From: Mycoemilia scoparia
Lineage: Eukaryota > Kickxellomycota > Kickxellomycetes > Kickxellales > Kickxellaceae
NCBI GenBank assembly: GCA_027575805.1
Contig: JANBPU010000003.1
Span: forward strand, 310,001-374,000
Length of the DNA stretch: 64,000 nucleotides
Direction: 5' to 3'
Of the stretch, positions 1 to 11,913 are shown one piece after another. Within the stretch, counting starts at the first letter, position 1, and the number at the start of each line of letters is the position of its first letter. The notes below the pieces were generated by a model. The model saw only the letters and a list, made by a program, of their open reading frames with translations, was not told the origin of the DNA and did no database searches. The position numbers were made by a program, and so were the translations under genes.

Positions 1-551
1 AATACTATATGCGCAAATATGGTGGAGAAAATGGGGTCAAAGGGTTAATAAACGGTGCTATCAGAAATGATCAGAGACTTGGTTCAGACCCTAAACATCG
101 CGGCTCTCACGATGATGCTATCAAGAGAGAACTTGAACGGCTTTTTATAGAATTTATCGACAAGTATGGCATGTCGGATGGCGAGGACGCAGGAGACAGA
201 AATAAGATTATCAAACTCTATCAACTGGATGATGAAGATATCCCAGACTACCTGCGTCGTGCTCTACTCAAACCGCAAGATCAGGCACATGAAAATGTAA
301 ATGATGAACAAGCCCCAAAGGGGTCTAAAAAGAGAGAGACTGCTGATAACTACCACAACCAGCTAGAGCAACTTGTTGCTGCCATGGAAGAACAGATCAA
401 ACTTGCGGGCCTGGATGCTTCAGTCAAAAAGAAATCGCAGAAAAGGAAGAGGTCAAAGAATAAGACCTCAAAATCGAAGCGGAACTCGCAAAATAAAGGA
501 AGGGGCTCAGAAGAAGCAGACCGGGATCATGGCACACACAATGAGCTCTAG
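1..551 (+). CDS. 3' end of an unidentified gene (partial)
   Basis: The frame is open to the left edge and ends with TAG at 549-551, so this is the C-terminal part of a gene or its last exon. About 183 codons are visible. The first half is mixed and charged (contains IIKLYQLDDEDIPDYLRRAL); the last third is very rich in K, R, S and N (KKKSQKRKRSKNK and following), resembling a nuclear localisation or RNA/chromatin-binding tail. I do not recognise the family. The start lies outside the window; the first internal Met is at 9. A short inverted-repeat element begins 25 bases after the stop. Confidence 0.55.
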   Translation, partial: YYMRKYGGENGVKGLINGAIRNDQRLGSDPKHRGSHDDAIKRELERLFIEFIDKYGMSDGEDAGDRNKIIKLYQLDDEDIPDYLRRALLKPQDQAHENVNDEQAPKGSKKRETADNYHNQLEQLVAAMEEQIKLAGLDASVKKKSQKRKRSKNKTSKSKRNSQNKGRGSEEADRDHGTHNEL

Positions 552-575
552 ATGACTTTTTTCATTGCCTACAAA

Positions 576-678
576 TGGATCACTATTTTTGAAGGGTGAC
601 TTTTGGTGGCCAACGATTATAGGGGCAATCACAGCCAAATGTGTGACTCTATAGCCCTTCAAAAATAACTACTACCCA
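576..678 (+). mobile_element. MITE-like inverted-repeat element, copy 1
   Basis: A 103-bp element opens with TGGATCACTATTTTTGAAGG and closes with the imperfect reverse complement ending TACCCA. It is flanked by AA on both sides (574-575 and 679-680), read as a 2-bp target-site duplication. The interior (GGTGGCCAACGATTATAGGG) matches copies 5 and 7. It lies 25 bp beyond the preceding stop codon. Confidence 0.8.
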
Positions 679-1253
679 AACCTATCATACACATTTTATC
701 ATGAAATAAATAAACTATTATTGCATCACAAATTTGCTTTTTCCTTTTGGCTAAATAGCCTAAACCTGTTTTTGTATGAGTGGTTGAGTCCAAACTTACA
801 AAATGCAGTCCCAAAATGCGGTGAAACTCTGCCTGCGATCAAAGAGAGGTTATGCTCAGTAGAGCATCACCAAGCAGAGTATCGGATATGGTTGATCTGC
901 AAAGATATTGTTCTGAGCCCATTTTTGTCATATTTGGAATGAAACCAACCACAAACATTGTTTCGTAGCAAGGCAACGCTGGAATGGGGCTTTACCACTG
1001 TAAACATTGAGTTAGCGCCCAAGTTACGCAATGTTGAACAAGAGTCCCAGTGAAGAAACAAAGTAATGACCAATGAGCACTATTGTGGGAAATTCTTTTT
1101 GAGATGTAGTGACGTCGCAGTTTAGCGCTTTCCATGGTGTTAACACATTGGAATATGTCTGTAGGCATGATGGTTGTGCTATACTGTTGCTTTTAAACTC
1201 TGCGCCTTTTTCTTTTCGCCTTTCTTTGGTTTTTATAATTTTTGCATTATATC
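679..1253. other. Intergenic, upstream of the GH20 gene
   Basis: I see no supportable gene here. The last 60 bases before the downstream ATG are pyrimidine-rich (TTTTTCTTTTCGCC), typical of a fungal 5' leader. Short open frames on both strands lack codon bias or recognisable similarity. Confidence 0.5.
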
Positions 1254-4200
1254 ATGACTTCTCCTGAACCTAAAGGGTCTGAACCCCCAACTATAATGCC
1301 CAATTCGCAGGACGTCCCGAAATTGTCGAGCATACCTGACGAATTTGCCAACGTCCATTTCGACACAATGAATAGCCACCCCCCGCAAGGCATATCGGAG
1401 TATGATCCTATCCGCGTTAAGTTGGTGGTGAATATTTCTAGTGCCCCTGACGTGCTCCAAAACGGTTTGGACGAGATAATCGCCAATCATCCCGTGCCTT
1501 ACTTTTGGAAGCCAGATGATCCTCCCGACCAGGCGATTTTGTGGCATGTTCGGTAAGTATATTCTCAATACTCCTTAGTAGCTTTCAATAGATGGCCGTA
1601 TCTAGCTGCTGCTGCTTCTATCACGGGTTGTAATGCTATCTCGGTGGCCTTTCTGATGGGACTTTCCACCTTTTGTGTTCATATTGAGAGACTGGCTTGA
1701 TCCTCACAATGGAATCCACATGTGCAGATCCCAAAGAGATCAGTGACTAATGATGTTTCTGTCGAATGTGCTATGTAGTTTTGTGCACAGTGAAGACATG
1801 GGCTCATCTCTAGAGGTATCCCAAGAAACCGATGGTTCCCAAGTAGCAGGAGCTCATCAGGCTGGGGATGAGAGCAATGGAACTACTTATTCGGGTAACC
1901 CTGTCCAGATTATTGTGCACTTCAACCGACCAATTGAAGGTATGTAATCCACTCTTGATTAAGTCCATAGAAAAGCATTTATTGATAAGAACCTGGCACT
2001 AATATGGATTACTGGTGGCTTCTAACAAACAAGCATATCGAGGGTTGGGTCACGTTCTTACTACTGCACGCACAACTGAGGTCAACGACCCAGGGAGTCT
2101 TGTCAACCTAAAGATATTTGTTCGTGAACAGGCCAAGTTTGAAACGCTGGGGTACGTAAACGAAATCTATGCCAGTTTTCGTATATATTATGTAACAGCT
2201 AAACATATATTCTTTATTCAAATAGCTTGATGATAGATTGCAGTCGCAATGGTGTGCTAACTGTCTCTAGCATTTTCGAGATGCTTCGTTACATGGCGCT
2301 GTCTGGAATTAACATGCTGCAGCTGTATACTGAAGACACTTACAAGGTAGCTAGCAGCCAGATGCATTAGAAGAATGGACGGAGATTGTCCTTTAACCAG
2401 GTCTATGGTTTATAACAACTAATGATGAAACGCTGATTTGCCAATAGGTCCCTGGGGAGCTCTTCTTCGGCTATTTACGAGGCGGATATACAAAGGAAGA
2501 AATCAAACAGGTGGATGACTATGCATTTTCTCTGTAAGTATTATACTCCTAACCCTATTTACATCACAGTAGAACAGACGCTTCATTCAAGTTGTTAACA
2601 TCGGTATGCTTCCTTGTGCACTATAAAGGGGTATAGAAGTCATTCCTTGTATTCAGACACTTGGGCATCTTGGACAAATACTCCAGTGGCCTTACTACAT
2701 GAGCATTCGCGACACCCACGAAGTGGTTCTTTGCAAATCTGAAGAAACGTACCAGTTTCTTGAAAAGCTAATTACACACATCTCGTCCTGCGTAAGATCC
2801 AAACGCATCCACATTGGGATGGATGAGTCCTATGGCATTGGCGAAGGCCGCTTCAAACAACTGTTTGGGAATCAAGATGGCGCTGAAATATTTGTGCAGC
2901 ACTTGCAAAGATTGAATCAGATATGCCAAAATCTTGGATTAAAGCCAATGATCTGGTCTGACATGCTTTTCTGCCTTGCAGCCAAAAACAACGCCCTGTA
3001 TGCCTACTATGACCAGAACAACAATCCAGCCGATTTGGACAAAATGCGAGGCATGCCCAGCAACGTTGACCTTGTTTTCTGGAACTACTATCACACCATC
3101 CCCGAGATCTATGAGCTCAAGCTCGAACAGCATCGTGAGCTTGGATGCGACAATCCATGGATGGCTGGCGCTGCCTGGACTTGGAGTCGAATGTGGTGCT
3201 CTCTTCCTTTCTCCTTTGAGTCTAACCGTGCCTCTCTTATAGCATCAAAGCACCCAACGAAGGGAGTCAAAAACTTTATGCTCACCCTTTGGGGCGATGA
3301 GGGCAACGAGTGCGACTTTTTCTCGTCTCTACCTGTACTCTTATATGTGGGCCACCAAGGTTACACCGACGCAACCGAAATCGATATCAATTTCATGGAA
3401 AATAGCTTTGCTGCCATATGTGGCGGAGAGCTGGAAGAGTGGATAAAGTGTTCACGTCTTGATGAGCCTCCCACTGCGAATCCAATGGAAGTTCGACCAC
3501 AAATTCCCTCAAACATGAGCAAATGGCTGCTGTGGGAAGACCCAATGCTTGCTTTCATGGGACCACAGTATGCCAACTATAATCTTGAGCCGCACTTCCG
3601 CGAAATAGCCAACCAGGCCTTGTATAAAGCACATACCGCCTCAGCCTCGTCCCAATCGAGATACCCCCTTAATAAGCTACTCCGCCTCCCTGGCCTCCTG
3701 GCCCGTGTGCTGTCTTTTAAATGCCACTTGCGGGACGACCTAGCCAGTGCTTACCGAGAAAATAACCGTAAGAAGTTGCTTGATATCGCTCGAAACCGCA
3801 TCCAAGCGCTTCTTGAAGCAGAGCGCGAGCTATGGCTATTCCATCGCACAAGGTGGCATCGCATATACAAGCCCTTTGGCTGGGAGGTGCTGGAGCTGCG
3901 CTACGGAGGTCTCACTGCTCGACTTCAAACACTTTACGACCGCGTTGTATCATACGCATTGAGGGCCAACATAAAGGATCTTGGGTATAGCAGGGCTTTG
4001 GGCGTCACAGCTGGCCTAGCTCAATTAATGGATGGAACATGGACCCCAGATGAGTTTGCGATGTCTGGAGAAAGATCCACAAAAGCCGACCTGGAAGCAG
4101 GCCACGGCAAGAGCGATGGGGATGAAGCCTTGGCCCCACAACTTTCCAAAGAAAGCTACACCATGGACGTCGACAGCGAAAACAACGACGAAGATCCTGG

Positions 4201-4516
4201 AATGAAGATCGATACTGATCTCTCGGCTTACGATAGCATGACAATAACTCTTGGCGGCAAAGGCGTTTCCAAGAGTATATCATTTGAGAACCTTTCCCCC
4301 TCACAGCTCATGCCTATACTGGCAAATGCCCAGCAGACAGCAACACCAGTCAAACCATTTGTGGTCAAGAAATATACTGGCCAGAACCACGACCATGACG
4401 TAATTATTGACAGCCTTCCTGAGCTGGAAGAAGACCTGCATTGTGTGTATCCAAATGCAGGGATGAGCTTGACAATCGAATATGGAAGAGTTACCACTCC
4501 TTCCCGTTTGGGCTAA
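1254..4516 (+). CDS. GH20 beta-N-acetylhexosaminidase-like protein
   Basis: Predicted exons are 1254-1552, 1791-1939, 2034-2151, 2226-2346, 2448-2533 and 2629-4516, all joining in frame (886 aa). The middle matches the GH20 barrel of the GH20C type: MIDCSRNGV, LQLYTEDTY, GIEVIPCIQTLGHLGQ and the catalytic Asp-Glu pair in HIGMDESYG at about residues 323-324, followed by a WSDMLF strand. The family cleaves terminal beta-GlcNAc/GalNAc. No signal peptide is visible, so an intracellular location is likely. A C-terminal tail of roughly 150 residues is acidic and low in complexity (DVDSENNDEDPG), then more ordered; I do not recognise it. The ATG at 1254 is preferred because the frame opens just upstream with only a TTG at 1242. 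Confidence 0.85.
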
Positions 4517-4774
4517 GTATGGCGACTAAATCATAGCCTGTGTGTGCATTTAATATATGACTATTTAACCCACATTGTACACTTTTCATCCACCAATCCA
4601 TTGCCATTCATGGCCATCTTAGTATACTTCTTAATGCTTTTTGCATTTAATAGTAATAATAAAAGTATTTTATAACTAGCTATTCTTGGGTACAAACAAA
4701 CAATCTGTCTACGGATATATGGTAAGTACAAAAGCAAGAGTTCCTTTAAATAGGCAGTTGGATTCAAATAGTGA

Positions 4775-6484
4775 TTAAATAGTTAGCTCCTGAAGCTCTT
4801 CCTCAAGACATTTTTCACAGCCACACACGAAAAAGTAGTTTTCAAAAAGCCTTGTGCGACGTTCTTTAAAAGGCTCGGACACAGATCCGTAGCTTATATA
4901 CAGCTCTTCGTCCTTTTTGATCTCTTTGCTTGCAACAAATGTCATTACTCTGTTTTCTCTCTTCTTAGTCACACTGGGCTGACACGAGTGGTTAAAGAAA
5001 ACTGCAGTAGGGTATATTGCGAATCCAAGGTATTCAAGTTCAGTGTCATCGTTATTGCTTGTACAAACTGGCGGATCCCAGATTCCAAAGGAGTTGGCCA
5101 TTTCTCGAAAAAACATTTCCCTGAAAAATTTGTGGCTCATTTGAGGGAATCTGCCCTCTGGATCGAACTGATCTGCCGCTTTGACACACAGTAAATACAG
5201 ATGCATAACATCCTGGTATCCATGTGGAAGATAGTGATGCAGTAGTTCAGTCGCGGTCGGGTTAGCTGGGACTTTGGTTAACATGCCACCGCGTTCGTTA
5301 GAGCCAACAGTACTAGGAGGAGACCACACTGAACCGTCCCCATTATCAATTTGACAAGGAGTAAAGTTATCAAAGATGTCACCTCCAGCTGTCATGTGCG
5401 AATACTGCGACCTAAAGTATGGAAGTTCGTTGGACTGCATCAGCATTATGTCACCAAGGGTTGGTGGTATCATGCAATTTGCTCTGCTAGTTGCTGCACG
5501 AAGCTGGTCTGCATACTGATCAATGTCGATGACATTTTGGGTCAATGCTTTCTCTACATTTAGGTTACCACTACCCTGTGGCATTGACAATTCCAGGTTG
5601 AGGTCTTTTGTAGAGACCAGTGTACTATCACTTGCCAGCGCTTTTGTAGATTCGTGAGTGTCATCTGCGTCAACTGCAATAGACTCTTCGCCGCCTTTCT
5701 GTAGCGCGTATCTAAAGTATATCATGGCTATTAGCTTAATAAGCTCAGTTTGTCCCTGCTCTGGCACAAAGTACTCGCTTTTTGCAAGAAACACCTGGTC
5801 ATTCATCATACCATCCCAAGCCTTGTCCAGCCAACTAAGAAGGGCCGCATCGTCTGCAATTCTGATGTATGATGGTTGAGAATTGAGCTTCCAATTTTCC
5901 TGTGAAGGCTTTTTCTCCCCATTGTTCGATACCTGAGACCCTCGGCCAATATTCTTGAAGAGACCATTACGCCTCTTTGAGATCAACCCATCAAGGGATC
6001 CAAAAAAATCAAAGAAAGACAATGCTTGACCACTTTCACTGAGTCCACTTTTCGAATCTTGTGCCAGACTAACGTACTCCTCTGATTCATCTCTGCACTT
6101 TTCTGAGCAGTAGCAGGCTTTGGACTTTGCGGAAATGGCTCCCTTGATTTTCCAGTGCTTCCTATCATTGTAGGCAAAGCACCAGGAGCATACGTTTTTC
6201 ATCCAATCTTCGGATATGGCTGAAGATGCTGGGAGCGCACGAAACACCTCTTCTCCTGCCTCAATGTCTCTTGTGGCAAAGAAGCCACGTCCACGGCCTT
6301 GAACCAAGCGAATCTCCATTGGAAAGTCTCCCTCACGGTTTTCTATAGATATTTGAATCTCTTTAACCCCTACCGCAACCGGCGGAAGGGTACTCAAGTC
6401 ACTCACAGGTGGACAAACCTGGTTAATAACTTTTTGTGTATTTGACATTGACTTATTTTCAAGGGAGAGAATATTGATTTGCAT
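4775..6484 (-). CDS. SET/MYND-domain protein (SMYD/Set5-Set6-like)
   Basis: Single-exon gene of 569 aa. The SET domain is split: an N-terminal strand GRGRGFFATRDIEAGEEVF, a zinc-binding MYND-like cysteine cluster (CSWCF ... CYCSEKC), a long insertion, then the core FFNHSCQPS with NHSC, the ELYISYG strand and a cysteine-rich post-SET segment (VCGCEKC). This order is that of SMYD and yeast Set5/Set6 methyltransferases, which modify histones or other proteins using S-adenosylmethionine. Substrate cannot be told from sequence. The insertion between MYND and SET core is longer than usual and poor in recognisable motifs. It converges on the GH20 gene, with about 260 bp between the stops. Confidence 0.8.
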   Translation of the reverse strand: MQINILSLENKSMSNTQKVINQVCPPVSDLSTLPPVAVGVKEIQISIENREGDFPMEIRLVQGRGRGFFATRDIEAGEEVFRALPASSAISEDWMKNVCSWCFAYNDRKHWKIKGAISAKSKACYCSEKCRDESEEYVSLAQDSKSGLSESGQALSFFDFFGSLDGLISKRRNGLFKNIGRGSQVSNNGEKKPSQENWKLNSQPSYIRIADDAALLSWLDKAWDGMMNDQVFLAKSEYFVPEQGQTELIKLIAMIYFRYALQKGGEESIAVDADDTHESTKALASDSTLVSTKDLNLELSMPQGSGNLNVEKALTQNVIDIDQYADQLRAATSRANCMIPPTLGDIMLMQSNELPYFRSQYSHMTAGGDIFDNFTPCQIDNGDGSVWSPPSTVGSNERGGMLTKVPANPTATELLHHYLPHGYQDVMHLYLLCVKAADQFDPEGRFPQMSHKFFREMFFREMANSFGIWDPPVCTSNNDDTELEYLGFAIYPTAVFFNHSCQPSVTKKRENRVMTFVASKEIKKDEELYISYGSVSEPFKERRTRLFENYFFVCGCEKCLEEELQELTI

Positions 6485-6921
6485 TTTCGACTTTGTTGTA
6501 GCTCCAATTTCATTACTATGTTATCGATTTATGCTCTAGGTCTTAAATATAGCTTAGATGTCAATGTATAGATATAGGTATAGATATGCGTATATATATG
6601 CGTGTGTGTGCTTGTATCAACTCGGACAAAGAAAAACACTAATAATGAGTGAGAGATCTTCAAATAGTTTATTCGCCCAAAGACACTTTTTAGGGTCTTT
6701 TCATTAAAATTAAAAATTAAAGTATGTTCATCCGATCTGGCGATTTGATTATGTAACTCTAATTAATTTTAGACTTAAAAGACACCCAGAGCTAGTGATG
6801 TTTTAAATCACAGGCACAAACAACGCTTTCATCCTAAACAACACAACTATTATTGATATTTACCATTCAATTTATACCACGATATCTATCTTGTAATTGG
6901 TTTTAAATAGCTTGAATTGAG
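6485..6921. promoter_or_regulatory. Divergent promoter region between the SET protein and MKT1
   Basis: This AT-rich interval separates two divergently transcribed genes and must hold both promoters. It contains TA- and GT-rich tracts around 6570-6610 (TATAGATATAGGTATAGATA). No specific operator could be recognised. Confidence 0.45.
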
Positions 6922-9900
6922 ATGCCCATTCGCCACTTCGACAGTAAGTATCGATGCTTTTAGATAATATATGGAGCCATGAAATGTAATTTGGTTAGCT
7001 CAAGACAAATGCTATGTTTGGTTCATTTTAGTTTATCTCAAGGAGCGCAGACTGCGTCAAACTACATCGCTTAATGCACTTAAAGGAACAAGCCTGGGAA
7101 TAGATGGCCAAGTATGGCTGAAAACGATCATGTCCTCGCTTCATGTCGGCAGCTGTGTTGGTATTGGAGGCTTACCCTTTAACCTTAAATCTCAAATTGA
7201 AGCCCATCTCAAACTATTCAAGTAAGCGTCACAAGCGCATTCCCATTTCTACCATATTAAGGCGATGTAATGGTTCCTGTCTAACCCTAAATTCATTTTT
7301 ATTTTACATTCTAGGAAGTACGATATTACACCTATAATCATCTTTAGCGGCATTACATTGATGCGCAGAGACAAGCCATTTTCAACTGAGGACTATCGTC
7401 CTAACAAGAGGACCATGGGCTGGAACTCATTGAAAAACGAAAACCAAGCTCAAGCTCTTGACATATGGGCACAATCCAGTAAGCTTGACTTTATGCGCGT
7501 AACAGTATGAGCATTTTTAAAATACTTGTTCTGAGTGCTAACTTGTGACATGCCAATTTAGAGTCCATACATCTTACCGATCTTATTCCCGCTGTAATGA
7601 GAATTCTTGAGTCTAACAGCATTGAATTTATTCGAGCTCCCTATTCTTCTCTTGGCCAAATAGAATATCTTTACAACCATCGCAAACAACCAATTCATGC
7701 TATTTATGGTAGCTCTGATCTTTTCATGTTTAACATTGACAGCGTCATTACAAACATTGATTTCGAAGTAGGTTATTGGAAACATCTGCTTTACTGGGAA
7801 TTTACAATGCATATTCAAATACTGACATTTCCCCCGTTTGATATAATAGAAGGAGACATTCGGATGGGTGACAAGGTATTCTATACTGAGCGACCTGCGC
7901 GTTTCCAAGGAACAGTTCCTGGACATTTGTATCATGGCAGGATTTGAGTGGTGCCCCACTTTCCCAGTTGTTGATAAAGTCAGCTTTACCTTCAAAGACG
8001 TCCATGACCTAATAAAGATGCATTACAGCGGCTACAACGTCATGCAGACATACTTTGATGATCCTGACGTTAAAAGGCTAAAGTATATTGAATGTTACAG
8101 CCGTGCCTATTGTGCAATCAAGCATCATTTAGTGCTTCGGGACGACGGAGTTGTATCCCCACTCAATGCCAGCAATGCTCCAAATGACCTCCACGAGGTC
8201 TTTGGCTATAGACTCCCAGATCAATTTTACTACCTAATGTCTAGAGGAATAGTTCACCCCCACCTATTCAATCCTCTTAACTCCGGATCGATCCTTGAAT
8301 ATCCTCCCCTCGACAATGGCGAAAGTATTGAATACCGCACCTTTATAACAACATCACTGCTAAAGCTGAACGCTCAGGTCTATGGGCTTTACACCAACCA
8401 CCTTCACAGCTTTTATATGAACCGCAAAATTAATGTAAAAACCTGGTTTGATCCTCAGAAGGATTACGCTGTTAGACATTCTGAAGCACCAAAGGAGCTG
8501 TTGGAGCCCGTCGTAATAAAGAACCCACAAGGCCAGACAACAGACGTAAGTCTTAATTACTGCTTTCTCTGACAATTTCTTTGCATTTTTCTATGTGCTG
8601 GTATATAACGATTGCATCCAATTTTTTACTGACCAACCTATCTTTTTTCTTCCTGATAGGATAAGGATAAAAACCTTATCGAGCTGGCACAGGCTTGTAC
8701 ATCACATGGTCAGACACCGAAACCAGATGAGGTAAGTAATTTTATAATGACATATGCAATCCCTAAGCACACATTATTGTAAACAATGCAACTAACTATA
8801 CTAAATAAATATTAGAAACTTGATACATTGAAAGACATACACGATACCTTGAGCCTAACAATCCTAAGGAATATAGGGTATGTAATACCACCTAATATAT
8901 TGCAATTTTTTTCATAAGGACTAACAGGCTATAAACATCTAAAAATCCATTCTTTTTAACACGATCCCCCAACCCATCCTTAGGCTTCTCGATCTTAACA
9001 AAATATCTGGTCAACCAGAAAAGACCATCTTGGACTCAGTGAAAAATGCCGACCAGCTATCAATACCAGTAGGAGAAAGTCTCGTCCTAGCTCTGACTCT
9101 AATTAAAGAGGGTGTTCTTACCAGCAAAAGCTGGAGCGTAACATATGATAAACCAAAGCAAAGATCATCTGGTAAGTTCTATTGTGGTCATGGTATTACT
9201 TCTGGCGTTTCTATTTTTGACTTACTAAACCCTCAACCCCTACAACTCTTCTTTAGAAACCGATAATGAGAATGCCTACATTCGTCTTATTTCTAGGACT
9301 GCCAGCCTTTTACCTGTTGATTCAAAAGTAAGCTAGAAACCCATGCTTTTATTCAAGCGATAGCACTCTGACTTTTTATTTGATATTTTCCCACGCCAAT
9401 TAATATTACCTAAAATTTAATGTTAATGCAGCCTGTGCCATGGGAAGGACCATTTGACCGAGACCTCCTTGCCTTCAACAGTGCAGCCCGTACGCTCAAT
9501 CGCACACTTGGCAATATGGGAGAGGCTACGATTCTATCTCTTCTTCTATCTCAAAAGACAAATCTTTCTGTGCTGAAGGGAGAGAACCCCACCTTGAAAA
9601 ACCTGTAAGTTTCAAGATAATGCATCAAGATTATGCACTGCTCGCCATTCGGATGCTAAAGCTCAATATCTCTACCTTTGACATTATTTACAAGTAGCCT
9701 TCCATTCCAGCGTGATCTACACTCTGCCCTAGGTACGATGATCAAGTTCTACCTAACCCAGCGTACAATCAACAGCAAACAAATTAAAACACAGCAGATA
9801 CTCAACGACCTTCAGAATCAGACACCAACAGTCAATGATATTCTTGCCAATCTTAAACAAGCAATGACATTCTTCCAAATGGTTGCAGCACTTGTCAAAC

Positions 9901-9998
9901 AGTCCGAAACTGAGAACAAGGCATCATGGTCAATACCATCAAATGTCTGCGAAGAATTTGAGGCAGCCAGTACCTGGCTAAACAACCACAAACTATAG
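6922..9998 (+). CDS. MKT1: Mkt1-type post-transcriptional regulator
   Basis: Eleven exons join in frame to 715 aa: 6922-6943, 7032-7221, 7315-7478, 7562-7767, 7850-8545, 8660-8731, 8816-8877, 8984-9171, 9257-9327, 9432-9604 and 9695-9998. The N-terminal third is an XPG-like nuclease fold (IYLKERRLRQTTSLNAL, GTSLGIDGQVWL, DITPIIIFSG, EQFLDICIMAGFEWCPTFP). The C-terminal part carries the Mkt1-specific region (ISRTASLLPVDSK, PVPWEGPFDRDLLAFNSA). In yeast Mkt1 binds Pbp1 and controls translation of selected mRNAs. Mkt1 proteins are usually considered inactive as nucleases; I did not test the acidic residues. The last acceptor is NAGNAG-like (CAAGTAG), so one codon may be alternatively included at 9695-9697. 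Confidence 0.85.
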
Positions 9999-11913
9999 AT
10001 CACTATAGTTAAGTTTAGCTATTCCCGTGGTATAGTTTTTTAACAATAAATTTTCTATTCCACGCTCACTGCGGAATTTGCTTAGCAGTGACAATGAAAA
10101 GCAGATGTAAATGTGCATTATGATTGTCTATTCAAAGAACAGGTGCTTTACATTCTATCAATGCGTTTTTACATTATTACTAAAATTGCACCTAATATTG
10201 CTGAGGCTTGAACATGGTGCGGATAATTATAAAATGATATTCAGGTCAATACTAAACGACTTTAAAAAGGCAACGATCCATATCATTGTAAAATTATCTT
10301 ACATTTAGGCGAAAGCAATAGAGCGAACTTGATGTTGAGATAACCCTAAATAGATTGTTTTGATTATTTTAGGAATGCAGGTAATGGCTAATAATCATTT
10401 AAACGAGTGAAACGAAAATTTATCATTGGGTTGGTAGCATTGATGTTTTTTGAACTTTTGCATTGATTGCTTTAAATCCAATGCTAGACTGTTGGACACT
10501 TTTGATGGTTGGTATACAAGCCAGGCATCATAGTATGGCACAAACAAGCCGATCACATTTCTATGTAAGCTCATCTACTCTTAATTCATGCCTGCACAAA
10601 GCCTTACCCACCCAACTCCTCAATCGGCTCCAACCACCCTCCATAAAAAACCAAGGCAATTGGATCTGGGCTTTGGCTAGCAGGCGAAAATGCTTCTGGG
10701 AAAATGGATTACTTCACTATGATTTCTAATACACACACCTCAGGAGATAGAATTGCTAAAAAGAAAAAACCGTGTCAGCTGACCATCCAACCACCTTACA
10801 GGCTTGAAGATTTACCATATGGGCCAGGCAAATGACATGGGCCGTTTCCTAAAGAACAGATCGATAGATTCCAACCAAGAACCCGCTCGGCTTTCTGGAA
10901 ATGAGGCTCATTTGCCAAGTGCAGCACGACCCCTTGCACACGTCCCTGAATCGGCGATGCTGGAATCAGCGGGAAGGGAGTGTGCGCTTCCAGCACCTTT
11001 GAAGCCTCAATGCCAATGCTAGTATATATTTATATGGCTGAGTGGCCACAGGCATAGGCGTGTGTGGTTTGGGCCACATGGGCCCATTGGGGCACACAGA
11101 GGCATAGCTGATGCTATTGCATTCAAGAAAAGCAAAGCAGCGAGTCATATGCGCCCATTCAGCCAAATCTCATAGACTGTGTGTCATCATATACTGGCGG
11201 TGGTGGTTGGGGGGAATTTTCAAGTGATCTCCGCAGCTGAGCTCTAACAGGCAATGAGAGAGGCGGTGAGGCCAGGTCTTTGGTTCCAAAGAGATTATAA
11301 ATAGACGCTCACTTGCCACCCAACACATTTCTTCATCTATGTTTTGATACAAACTTACAAATTCCTTTTATCTGCTTTGTGCCCTCTTTTACTCAGCAAC
11401 CTTTTGCTACTACTTAAACAAACTGCTCAGTTTTTGAATTGCCGCTACCTCCCTTCGGTGCCCTGAGCCCACAAACGTTCACACACACGCGCACAACGCT
11501 ATATATTGAAGGTCGCGCATTTTTAACGTGTGCATACAATTCACTTCAAATTTAACCCTCGCCTCCACTCTTTACTAAATTTCCGTCCAGCTATAACATA
11601 TTGTTATGTTATATTGCATAAGCACAGCACCACCAGTATATACAATTTCCAAACTATCTATCAGGCCATATTGGTTACTTTTTCACAGAGTCAATCTCGG
11701 ACACTACCCACTGCTTACTGTGCTGTCAAGTCAAAAGAGAATACCCAAACAGCGAATATCATTTGATTGTTTCATTTGTGACTCACTCTTTTCTGCGTCC
11801 AATATATTTTCACAAGCTTCTGCTTCCTTACTGCCCTTGAAAAGCAATCTTTCTATCTACTTTTACTACCTCCTTATATTTTTCTATTTTGTATTGCTCT
11901 TTTTCCCCTTGGT
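9999..11913. other. Long intergenic region and probable 5' leader of the next gene
   Basis: I see no convincing gene in this 1.9 kb. A TATA-like motif TATAAATAG sits at 11296-11304, about 610 bp before the downstream ATG, and the stretch 11330-11910 is pyrimidine-rich, suggesting a long or intron-containing 5' leader. GC-richer blocks at 10800-11130 have no supportable coding frame. Confidence 0.4.

Noticed and set aside
1242..1253. TTG start for the GH20 gene
   Set aside because: Eukaryotic genes normally start at ATG; the first in-frame ATG is at 1254.
7315..7478. Apparent frameshift in MKT1 exon 3
   Set aside because: A recount of the bases showed the frame is continuous (NENQAQALDIW), so there is no break.
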